From Nereocystis luetkeana (Eukaryota; Sar; Phaeophyceae; Laminariales; Laminariaceae): a stretch of DNA of 64,000 nucleotides. Made by a program: the position numbers and the translations under genes. The stretch's first letter is position 1. Every line of letters starts with the position of its first letter. Shown here piece by piece: positions 43,897 through 53,887 of the stretch. The DNA lies in the NCBI GenBank assembly GCA_031213475.1, contig JARUPZ010000014.1, positions 7,267,491 through 7,331,490 on the forward strand, given 5' to 3'. The notes below the pieces were generated by a model that worked only from the letters and a program-made list of their open reading frames with translations, was not told where the DNA came from and searched no databases.

Positions 43897-44882
43897 TGCT
43901 CGTTACTCAAAGGTCGGCCATCCACGAGATAAGCTACGAAATTGGCGAGAGTGGAATACACGCGGAGCGATTAGAAAAAGGAACTGAAAAGTGCGATGAA
44001 TGATGAGGCGGCGGAACTTCCTGCCGTTATCTTTTTCATCCGAACAGGCACTATATTGTTTCGCCGCGTGTCGGTTGACTATCGTTGAACTGATATGTCT
44101 ACATACATATATACTCGTATCCACTGTGTCTATCTACTCGTTAGCGCAGTGTACCACTCATACGCGCAATGGGCAACCTGTTTGGCTGTAGCGGCAATAG
44201 TCTCGCCTGTCTTCGTCTGGCGGAGAGCAGGCTCGGCGCTGCCCTGACCGAAAAACCTCTGATGATATTTGTTTTCTTCTTATCGTTTTAGTCGTGTCCG
44301 AGGTTGCGCCGCGTTTTTGCATTCGTATTGCTCATGGATCTGGCATATTACCTACCCCAGTAGTAGTGTGGTACGAGCTATAAGCTCTTGCCGTGCCGCA
44401 CGTGGGCCGGCGCGCCTCGAGGCCATCATGTTTTTCGCTCATCATAGCGCTCTCCCCCCGGCCCTGGTCCACCAAAACCGAGGCCAAAAAGCTCATCACC
44501 TGAAACATCGACTACTACTCTGCTGTACAACCATGAACACAATAGGCTCGTACTCGCACCTGACGTTTTATTTTTATTTTATCACTCACAGTTAGAACCA
44601 TCCCATATAAAAAATCAACAGGTTAATCAATGTTGTTTGTAAAATGAAAAGATTTCAACATGTTGCAAAGTCATAATACCCTCCCTTATCCGGGTTGTAT
44701 AGTATCAGCGCGCGGAATGATGATGTAAAATAATTGTCCTCCTGTTGACCCGGGTAGCATCCAGGAGGGGAGTCACTGGCCTGTATCCTTGACAAGGAAA
44801 TACATACCAGGTATAGAATACGTGCGAACGGCTTATCGTAAAATTTGGAAATTCAGTAAAAATGGGATATAGACGAGACATA

Positions 44883-45046
44883 TTACGCAGCTTGCAAAGT
44901 TGAGTATCAACTACCAGTATATGATCAGTCGAACTCACAGCTGACGTATTTCATGATTATATAACAAAAAACTAAAAAAGTAAGTTAGCTGTGAGTTCAA
45001 CCGATCGGCAGATCGACCGATACTCAGCTTTGCAAGCTGCGTAAAC
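44883..45046. repeat. Long inverted repeat (hairpin)
   Basis: The left arm 44883-44944 (ACGCAGCTTGCAAAGTTGAG ... GAACTCACAGCTGAC) is the reverse complement, with a few mismatches, of the right arm 44985-45046. The loop of about 40 bp is A/T-rich. Outer blocks GTGCGAACGG (44822-44831) and CCGTTCGCA (45047-45055) extend the symmetry after a gap on the left. Confidence 0.8.
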
Positions 45047-45226
45047 CGTTCGCATTTATTTGCAAAATAATTATTGCACTATACTTTGCATAAAAACTAC
45101 CGGTTACACCACGACGAGCCAATCCAAACAATAACTCCAGTTTAAGTGAACCACCCCCACAACACAACAAGAGCATCCAATCTAGCAAGGAGGTTTCTGT
45201 GTACAATATTTTTATATATATTTATA

Positions 45227-45360
45227 TATATCATCCCATTCATTGTCTTCGCACATCTTCTTCTGTCTCTCCTTCCAACTCATAACTCAGATCCGGGGTC
45301 ACATAGCAGGCTCTTCTCCCCCCTTCCCGCTACGGTACGTGCCTTCACTTTTATCGATAT
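45227..45360 (+). repeat. Dispersed 125-bp segment, copy 1
   Basis: CAGATCCGGGGTCACATAGC, AGGCTCTTCTCCCCCCTTCC and CGCTACGGTACGTGCCTTCA are identical to the copy at 61.6 kb. It is preceded by a TATA-rich stretch. Confidence 0.85.
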
Positions 45361-46215
45361 ATTCATGTAGGTGCGTGCCACATTGAGGACTGTATTTTAG
45401 AGTACGAAGTTTCGTCGTTTCCCGATAAAAGTGTCGGGTGCAGCACAACAGTACGTACTAAAAAAAGTTGCCAGTTCTTTGCCAGATACGACGTACTACA
45501 ATATTAATACCCCAATTATGGCTCACGTGTTATAGCCGAGTTGAGCATACTCCGCTCCCATTTCATGGGTCATGCACAGCCTCTCATAAATATGGGAAAA
45601 GTAGAGGAATCTAGTCAAACTAAAAGACGGTCTACACGATGTATGTGCATCGTGGTCTGTTCGACGTCTACGTGGGTTGGAGCACGAAGGTAGAAACGGG
45701 AGGGGGGCGTGGAAATAGAAGATCGAGATGGAGTTTTCGAGACAGATCGCTAGGGTTTTCTGCTGTCTCTGGCATTGTTGGGCGCACCCCACGACAAAAA
45801 CAAAAAATACAAACACACTTTCTATTTTTCGTAGAAAACAGCAGGTTGAGTCCTCGTACCTTACTGAGAAATATACGAAAAAAAAAAAAAACTATAAAAA
45901 TCCGAGTCGAATTTGAACGCGGTGATCTCGTAGGGATCTCTACTTCTCATGTTTTGAACTTGACCATTGACAATCACGTGCTCTTTGGTTGTGCTCTTTC
46001 TTCATATTTTTCCTCGATTTTCCTTCGTCAAGACCACCGACCCGTAAATGATAGGGGAAGGAAAAACAACTAGAACTAAACTGAGCTTTTCAATTCCACG
46101 ACAGGGACGAGTCATCCACGACGGTTTGCGTGGGAAACCTTCAACACTAGCTCCTCGAAAGAAGGGGACGGAAAGCGGAGCCTCCTGGGGAGCCCCGCAA
46201 GAAATTTTCTAGTTC

Positions 46216-46490
46216 ATGGAGCAGCAAGGAGCTCTCGCCTTCATGAAGCATGAGCTGCTTGCGGCGGTCGTAGTCAGAAGAAAAATCCGTTGTTTCTTTT
46301 TGCTACTGCTGCCGTTGCCTTGCTCTATTCGTCGTTCAAGTTGTTTCGTCCAGAGCACCTGCAGCTGGGAGGCCACACCACACACGATGGTGGAAAACGT
46401 ACTGATGATTTCCCTTTTCGAGGTGTGGTCGGTGCACAAGCGCTGTGTTCCACATGTGGGATAAGGGCAGCCAAGCATGTAGCGTCGTGA
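46216..46490 (+). pseudogene. Possible small membrane protein with a frame break
   Basis: ATG at 46216 opens MEQQGALAFMKHELLAAVVV then RRK. Just after an A5 run (near 46281) a different frame continues with a membrane-like segment LFLFATAAVALLYSSFKLF, then HTTHDGGKRTDDFPFRG, to TGA at about 46488. One base of difference in the A-run would join them. It may be a decayed gene, a sequencing error or coincidence. Confidence 0.25.
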
Positions 46491-47654
46491 CCCGTTATGC
46501 GCCTAGTCTATAACCCGTACAAAATTGTAATAGTGCCTCTGAGGTCTCGTGCAAAGTTTCAAGCCATATTCCGAAATATGACCAAGTTGTCCAAAAAGGC
46601 CACAAAAAATAACATTTTATTTGGTCAAATAATGTTATCGAGAAAATCTCGGAGGAATATTGGTTTCCCCTTGAAGAGGCAGACTCAGTTCTCATTAATT
46701 ATGGTAAAATTGGGGACCAGATAATACCCCGAAACCTCCGTAAAAATATTATCCTCCAGATTTTTTTTTCCTACGATCCGGCCTCAGGAAGAGAAAACAC
46801 CAAACTCATTGAACATCCCAAACCAACCAGGGGTTTTGATAGCTGAATTGCTTTTCTTTACAGCGGAGGAACGCCCCGCAAACAACGAGGGCGAAAGTAC
46901 AAATAAAAACAGACGAAACCATCCGCTGTGAAACAATGGAGGGGAAACCCCTCTAACGTCTATTATTAGTGAATCCCAAAAAACAATAACTCACATCTAA
47001 TCATATCTCACTAAACAGTCCCAACCCCACGACGTGCTTATCGTCCGCTTCTTGCTCTCGATCTTACGGATGCGATGCTCTTGTCTTCCGCCGCGGGCTC
47101 ACATCACCGCTGCATTGGGTCCATGTATCACGTAGGTACGTGCAGTGGTGTCAGCGCCCAAGTTAAGTTGTCATGCATCGAATCTCATCATGCACCATAC
47201 CTGCGAGTAGAGCTATTCCACCCTGGTGATTCTCCCGAGTAAAACCAAGTACCTGGTAGGACAAGAAAAACCCCAGTACCGGTTTTAGAGTTGATCCTCC
47301 TTCCTATAGTAGTGTGTACGGGGGTCTTGACCACCCTATTTACTAGTAATTGGTGGTAATGAGGCGCGACCTCGGTAATACCTGCAGTAGTAGTCATATC
47401 TGCGATGCATCATGCTGGGCGCATACGGATTATTTCGTATTGTTGTGCTGAACGAACGAACACGAAGGAATATCTACCACGTACGACTACTGTACTACTG
47501 TACGCCGTCGTGGGTGCATCTCAATAATTTTCGTAAATAAATGTTCTTGGCCTCTCCTGGCTCTTGATATGAAGAAGTACTGGATTTGGTCGTGTGTATC
47601 CTTGTTTCCATCTCGAAATCCGGCATAATGATTTGAAGACGAAATCTGCACTGC

Positions 47655-47755
47655 TGTACAACAGAACTTGTATCTCTCATCAGGGATTGAGGAATCGGCA
47701 CGGACACTGCTGTGGTGCTGGATGTCGACGGGTAGAAAGAGTCAAGAACACACAA
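47655..47755 (+). repeat. Dispersed repeat family D, copy 1
   Basis: AGAACTTGTATCTCT, GGCACGGACACTG and GTGCTGGATGTCGACGGGTA match the copy at 58.7 kb in inverted orientation. Confidence 0.8.
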
Positions 47756-47959
47756 CACTCGACATGTTTTGTCCAGCAGAGTGTTTTCTGGTTGGAATTC
47801 AACACAATAAAAATCTGCATCTCACATGTTTTGTCCAACGGAAAGAGCTTATTTTTCGCAACATGTGTCACCACAACTTTACTTGGACTGATGTACGACA
47901 TCTACAGCAGGAGTGCGCCTCCCGCACCATAACAGCAGCAGCAGCAGCACCAGTAGCAG

Positions 47960-48300
47960 TAGGTCACACGAGGCCAGGGTCAGCGTCGCCGTACGCTTGG
48001 CTTGTCGGTCTAACCCTTGCACCCTTTGTACGCGTACATATACACACACGTACTACTGTAGTACGTACCATGCACTCGTTTTTTTTTATGTTTCCTGCTT
48101 CCCACCTCGAAAGTCGGCATAATATTTTCGAGACGACAACACGAAGATGGCATGCCCAAAAGAGCTTCTCGTAGCAGGTGCCACAACTACTGCTGCTGTG
48201 CAACATCTACATCAGAGCTTCTCCAGCAGCAAAACAGCAGCAGCAGTAGCAGTAGGATCCACGAGGCCAGGGTCAGCGTCGCAGTACGCTCGGCTTCTGC
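47960..48300 (+). repeat. Local duplication around CGAGGCCAGGGTCAGCGTCG
   Basis: CACGAGGCCAGGGTCAGCGT and the following CG(C/A)(C/A)GTACGCT(T/C)GGCTT occur at 47967-48003 and again at 48257-48295, each preceded by a CAG/AGC run. Related pieces (CATAATTTGAAGACGAAAT) recur at 47630 and 48352. Confidence 0.75.
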
Positions 48301-48654
48301 CCTATGTACACCGTACTCGATGTTGTGTGTGTGGTTCCTGATTCCACCCTCATAATTTGAAGACGAAATATCTACAACCTCTGATACGACATACATGTAT
48401 CCAACAGAGGTTCTCGTAGCAGGTGCCACCACTACTACTACTGACTGCTGTACAACTACAGCAGATCTTCTCCTGTTTCTCCGTCCCCTCGTCAGTAGGA
48501 GGGTAGCCCTGATAATATCACTTGCAGCACATGGCCCGAACGTTGCTGTGGACAGACAGGCGAAGTCTGCCTATGACTACTCGTAGTTGGGTTTCGTTAG
48601 TTATTACCAGGTACGTACGTAGGTAGAAGAAAGAGCTAAAAAAACAAAGCCGTC

Positions 48655-48870
48655 TTCCTGCTGTGGACAGGCCCAGTCTGCCTGCTGTTGCGTGCTGCGG
48701 ACAGGCTCAATCTTTCTGCTGTGGATAGGCCCAGTCTGCCAGCTGTGGACAGGCCCAGTCTGCCTGCTGTGGACAGGCTCAGTCTGCCTGCTGTGGACAA
48801 GCATAGTCTGCCTGCTGCGGGCAGGCACAGTGTGCATGCTGTGGACAGGCGCAGTCTGCCTGCTGTTGGC
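48655..48870. repeat. 24-bp minisatellite
   Basis: About nine units of CTGTGGACAGGCCCAGTCTG+CCTG. A lone related unit lies at 48543-48572. The 24-bp period leaves an 8-residue repeat frame open on the minus strand (STAGRLGL). Confidence 0.9.
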
Positions 48871-49243
48871 ACAGGGACAAAAACCGTTATGATTTTGTAT
48901 TTTGAACACGGCCCAGCACAGACGTGCCTACACACGTTGCCGCACCTAGCTCGACGAACTGTGAACGATTTTCCACCCCACCAGGACGAGAAAATGTCTT
49001 GCGTGTGTGTGCGTGCACAGAGCCCGCCGGGACTGGATTTGGTGGCGTGTGCGTCGAGCGCGGTGGTGAAAGGTGGACCAAAAAAATGTTGAATCCACAC
49101 ACCAACTGACACACACACACATACATACAGAAAAAATCAAAACAGGCACCCTACCCTCGTAGCCGAGCCGTTATGAAGAGGCTTTTTTTTCCTTGGTTAA
49201 AACCCAAGTAAAAAAAGGCTCGCTTCGCTCGCTCGCCTCATTA

Positions 49244-49799
49244 TTAGAGTGTTGTAAATTCAGTATTCAAGCGGGTCATACTAAACAACGCAACATGCCT
49301 GTCTCCGGGATCAAACAGGAAATAACGCGCCCCGCCACTGCTGCTCCTTAGGTTGCTTCTGTTGCTGGTGACGCTGCCCTCCACCTTCGCTCTGCTGCTG
49401 CTGCTGCTGCTATCCACCAAAGTCATACTACCACCTCGGGGACAAGGCCGCCCCTCCATACCACAACTGCTGCAGTTGCCAGACCCCTCCCAACTGCCGC
49501 TGTCGCTGCTCTTCCGCCCTCCCTTTTTCCATCATAATGCTGTTAATTTGGCACTCAAGCCCATTTTCTCCTGCACGACTGTTCGATACGACAATAAACG
49601 TTCCGGGCTCGAACCACTGTAGACCCTGTTCCATGGAGAATTCCATCATTCCTGGCAGATCCTCCGTTTGTTTGCGGCATGCCACAACAGAAGTCCTTTT
49701 ATCGGTAGTGTTCTCTGACGCAATACAACACCGCGGCGTGCTCCGGGCCCGGACAGGCGATGGCCGTCCTTGTTGATACGTAGCTGTCGCGCGCGTCAA
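49244..49799 (-). pseudogene. Possible coding region with a frame break
   Basis: One frame reads MEFSMEQGLQWFEPGTFIVV then SNSRAGENGLECQINSIMMEK. After an A5 run near 49534-49538 another frame continues with CSSCGMEGRPCPRGGSMTLV, a Ser run from CAG/AGC repeats, and ARYFLFDPGDRHVALFS to a stop near 49244. The two halves look coding but need a one-base shift to join. A third frame near 49700-49800 (STRTAIACPGPEHAAVLY) is also open. No family is recognised. Confidence 0.25.
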
Positions 49800-51927
49800 T
49801 CTGTTGCACGCGCGGCTTACGCCATTATTTGTCGGAAAGAGTGGTAGGTATACGGTACACCATTACAGGTACACACGTCATTTCGGATTGCCGAAGACTC
49901 CGCTGGAGAAGCGAAACGGTATACAGGGGTAAGCCGTACCTTGTCGCCAGGCTCCCCCCGCACATGTATACGGGCAGTATATTGGTATCAAAACTCGTCT
50001 CGCATTTGTTTATCATGAGGGGCTGTCTCCATAGAGGAGGCATCTATCCATACTATATAATCAACGATCATCTCAGAACACAGTGTATCGCCACACAATA
50101 TAAAGCCCTATTGCTCGTAGATCATAAAGCCCCACCGTAGCAGACTACCCTATTAGATGGTCTGGCACCGAAACCATCCCTTCTCGTAACTGGTACTGGT
50201 CTACGCATCCCTTGAAGGTCACGAGTTTAGTTCGGTACACATTGCCAGACGATGATACTTGCACTAAAACGGGACTAGCCCGGCCTGGTGTGGTACCTAG
50301 TCGACGGGGATTTCGAGTATATACCCCGGTTGTGCAGTTATTTTGGTTGTCTGTATCTAGATTGTCCTGTAATAATGTTCTACGAAACAAATGTACTAAC
50401 TACCCTATCGTTCTTGGTTTGACCAGGACATCAACTGAGCACTGACACAACGACGTACAGACAGGGAGGAAGCCTGGATGTTGCCTGAACCATACCATGA
50501 CCGGCCGTGCAACTCATTTGACATTGACAGAGTAAAGGAGTCGTACTCCAACAGTCCAACAGCTGGAATTATCTCGGCTGGCTGAAGATGAAACTGTCTT
50601 CACCGGCGAGGCAACAGCTTTCATTCAACAGGGTACATAAGGGGTACCTAACGACAGATAGAAAAGCGAGAAACCAACACCACACTTCTTAAACCTTTTC
50701 GAACGACAAAAAGGCCAGTCGAATGCGACTTCTGTGCGAACTACACACACTCACACGTTTCGCCTTATGTTTTTCTTTAAAAATAGATTTACTGTAATAC
50801 CCCCGCCCCCATCCTGTTTCTCCGATTTGGCTCCCTAAATCAAAAGAGGAGTGTATGTTCGATAGTTCTCGTGTGCCCTCGGGGTACCCACCGAAGTGAT
50901 CCGTCAATCAAATATACATCAAGGTTTTCTCTCATCTCCGTAAGCTGCCACGCCGCACAACGGCCTTGTATAAATTAGCCTGCAGACCCGCTACGCCATA
51001 ACAAGCATACGGATCCAACGACAGCAGCGGTCGGGAACGACGAGGCTGAAAACAATGCTACACACAAAACAATAACCTCCAAATGCTGGCCAAAAACGGT
51101 TTTCCAAAAGGTCGGCCACGAAAAACTTCCTCCACAGGCACGCAGAAAAGGCCAACCTTGACAACTTCGGAAGCGCAACGACCTGGAAAAATGGCGGACG
51201 CAAACAAAACATCAATAGTGCAAGGCATCGATGGTATTCCAGCCGGCACCTACGGCACTCAACGCCCTATAAGGACGTGCCGACAAACGAAAAACAACAA
51301 TCATACGGAGGCGCCGACAAACTAAAAACAACGATCATATATTTGCGGCACACGTTCGTACGTCTTGAACTACACTACGCGCAACAGCCACGGTAGAGCC
51401 GGACGATGCGTGTTCGAAGCTAAAACCTTCAAGGGTGGACATCTTCCCGCGTCGCATGAGTATGACTCGGTAATGAGATAGATGGGGTAGCATATGTATT
51501 GTATAGGAACGTACATACCCGTCTTCAAATCGTTCGGTTGCGAGTAGCGTTTTTGAAATATACCCGTTTGCGAATCTTATACGCATCCGCGTACCGTCTC
51601 GGGAACATACCCGTTTGCGAATATTGTATGGCTACACGTACGTGAGGCTTTAGAAACCTTCTATATAGGGGTACTCTTATCTGGATGCCAGGCTAGTTTC
51701 GGTTGACATCTGGGCTGAATTGAGTTCCTGGGGAAGCCCGCTACAGCTTAATCGAGTTCTCCCCCTTTCTCCCGACTCACTTGAGCAGTACCAAGACGTT
51801 CGCGAACTTGAAGCAGCGTGCTCTACTTAGCACCGACATCCCTATGGCCCTTACCAGGTTATACATCAGTGCCCCCCTCTTTACAGTAACTCCTGGGTAT
51901 CGACTTTTGGTAGCCCCCGTTAGCGAC
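49800..51927. other. No gene recognised
   Basis: Short open frames on both strands without domains. An AACA-rich stretch lies at 51280-51340, and the motif ACATACCCGTTTGCGAAT is repeated at about 51560-51625. Confidence 0.35.
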
Positions 51928-52172
51928 CCGTTCTACGATAGACGTAGCAAATTTTCGCTTCTATTTTGTTTCTGAAAGACGGGGTTCCTGGACCCCAAAT
52001 CGTCGGAATGTCAATCTTGATTTCAGAAAAAAACGTATAGTAGACTCGGGCCATGGAATTATTCGCCGCGATGCAATTAGTTTTTGCTGAAGTCAGTTTC
52101 CGGGCGAGGCATGGAGCTCCTTAAGCGAGGAGCCTCAGATAATTTGGGGTCAACCTCTATCGTGAAACGCCT
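51928..52172 (-). mobile_element. MITE family A, copy 7 (inverted)
   Basis: Reads as the reverse complement of the others: CCGTTCTACGATAGACGTAG at the left, CAACCTCTATCGTGAAACGC at the right, with internal CTGAAGTCAGTTTCCGGG. It is the only full copy in this orientation. Confidence 0.85.
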
Positions 52173-52837
52173 CTAAAAAGCAACCGAGGGACGACACGGA
52201 ATTGCGTCGAAGGGAACCTTAAGCCGCGGAAAATCAAGGAGTGCACTTACTTGGTGTGCGATAAAAGAATCAGCTAGCTCGATTTCAAGTTTTTTTTTTT
52301 TATAGTTTTGTATATCGCTCCTGCAATCTGTAGTGACAGACCCTGGACAGGGCGACCCAAAAATTCTTCGATCGCGGGATGAGGCCCTTGTTTACCGATG
52401 AACCGACACCACTGTGCCTCTAAATCACACGGGCGCTGGTCGCCAATGCATACAACAAGTGCACGAAAACAGCTTGAATCTCGATATTCCGAGGTGCTCA
52501 TCGAGGGCAGTCTGTCCCGGGTTCAACTCGACCACGTTTATCTAATCTACACAGGTGGCAAGGACCCCCCCCCCCCCTGCCCCCCACCCCCTGCACGAGA
52601 GAGGGGTAAGCACATCTTTGTTGAGCCGACTAGAAGTCTACGATACCCCGCAAGGTATCGATAATCCCTATGACATACGTGTGGTACGCCTCGTGGTGTG
52701 TTACATCGCTCACTGTATCCACAAGAATGCTTGTTCAGAGCACACAATTGTCCAACTGGGGGGTCTCGGCCACTTGTGCCGTAGATACTGTCAGTTTACC
52801 CACTGCAGAGTATTGCACGATTAAGACAAATGCCATG

Positions 52838-53887
52838 CTAGATATCGTACGCTTGCGCCTGCCGATGGAAGACGTCGACGGCGTGCTGGTACAGCACGAT
52901 GTCCAGCTGAATATACTTCTTTATTTCCGAGCTGACCAGCGCTTCGGCCAAGGCCACCTCCTTCTCCTCCGCGTACCGGTCGTTCTTCTTTCGTCGGCCC
53001 TGGCTCGCGAATTCCTGATGCCAGGACAGGCTGGGCATGCCCAAGGCCGCGTCGAAGAGCGACAGAGTGGTGTTGAACTCCTCCAGGATACCGACGGCGT
53101 CGTACCCGTCGCGGAGCAGGTCCTGCACCGGCTGCAACATCTTGTATAACGCCGCGTCGGGAAGACCTCCTCCGTTCTCCGGAGCCGCCACCTCATCTGA
53201 CTCCAGGTACATCTTGAGCAGATACCAGCCGGGAATTTTGCTCACCTGCCTCACAGACGGGGGCACCGTTTCCTGCGCTGCGACGGTTCGCGAGAACTCC
53301 ATCACATCGTCGGCGGACACCAGGCCCAGCGCGAACTGCCTCATAGCGAAGTTACCCCAGTGCTTCGCGAACGCTACTAGGTCGACATGATTCGCGTTGA
53401 CCACCTCCGACGCGCACGCCCTGTCATGCGGAGTCCGCTTGCAGTAGAAGTACGCGGAGACCAAGCGCGATACCGGATGTCGGAACATGGTGAACCACCG
53501 GCAGTTTTGGTCGACGACGCTTGACCGTCGCAGCGCGTCGGTGTACCCTCCCACGACAACGTTCCATCGGTCGCCACTCGTCAGAATATCCCCGAACCCC
53601 TCCAAGGACGCGTCCCCCTCTTTCCATAGGACGGAGTCATAGACGGCAAGTTTTGAACCCCAGCGATTGCCGAGGATGCCTTTCACCGTCGACCCGCCAG
53701 ACTTTTGGAGGTGCATGAATACCCAGCACTTGTCGCTGATCGCGCCTGGGTGTTCCAAACGTGGGACGGCGTCTACCCCAGCCGGGCGGCTAGCTCCAGG
53801 GCTGTGGAGAGTCAGAGCGATTCCCCAGAATGCTAGGCGCAGGGCCACCATCCCTGGTGAGACGGGTGGAGTTCTCGTGGGATGCAT
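52838..53887 (-). CDS. Secretory-pathway carbohydrate-type sulfotransferase (single exon)
   Basis: 349 residues from ATG at 53887; a second ATG at 53851 (337 residues) is equally possible and lies directly before the hydrophobic stretch VALRLAFWGIALTL, a likely signal anchor or signal peptide. Two PAPS-binding motifs are clear: the 5'-phosphosulfate loop MHLQKSGGSTVKGIL (Lys and Ser/Thr, about residues 58-72) and the 3'-phosphate site FRHPVSRLVSAYFY (about 135-148). The length and the short lumenal-type C-terminal domain fit the Golgi carbohydrate sulfotransferase family. It would transfer sulfate from PAPS to a polysaccharide or glycan; in a brown alga fucan or related wall glycans are natural acceptors, but the acceptor cannot be read from sequence. 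There is no intron, unlike the neighbouring gene. It stops with TAG at 52840-52838. A MITE copy lies about 670 bp beyond its 3' end. Confidence 0.92.
   Translation of the reverse strand: MHPTRTPPVSPGMVALRLAFWGIALTLHSPGASRPAGVDAVPRLEHPGAISDKCWVFMHLQKSGGSTVKGILGNRWGSKLAVYDSVLWKEGDASLEGFGDILTSGDRWNVVVGGYTDALRRSSVVDQNCRWFTMFRHPVSRLVSAYFYCKRTPHDRACASEVVNANHVDLVAFAKHWGNFAMRQFALGLVSADDVMEFSRTVAAQETVPPSVRQVSKIPGWYLLKMYLESDEVAAPENGGGLPDAALYKMLQPVQDLLRDGYDAVGILEEFNTTLSLFDAALGMPSLSWHQEFASQGRRKKNDRYAEEKEVALAEALVSSEIKKYIQLDIVLYQHAVDVFHRQAQAYDI

Noticed and set aside
45905..45990. Possible second tRNA-like sequence (minus)
   Set aside because: A B-box-like CGTTCAAATTCG and a T-run are present, but the T stem does not pair and there is no convincing A box.
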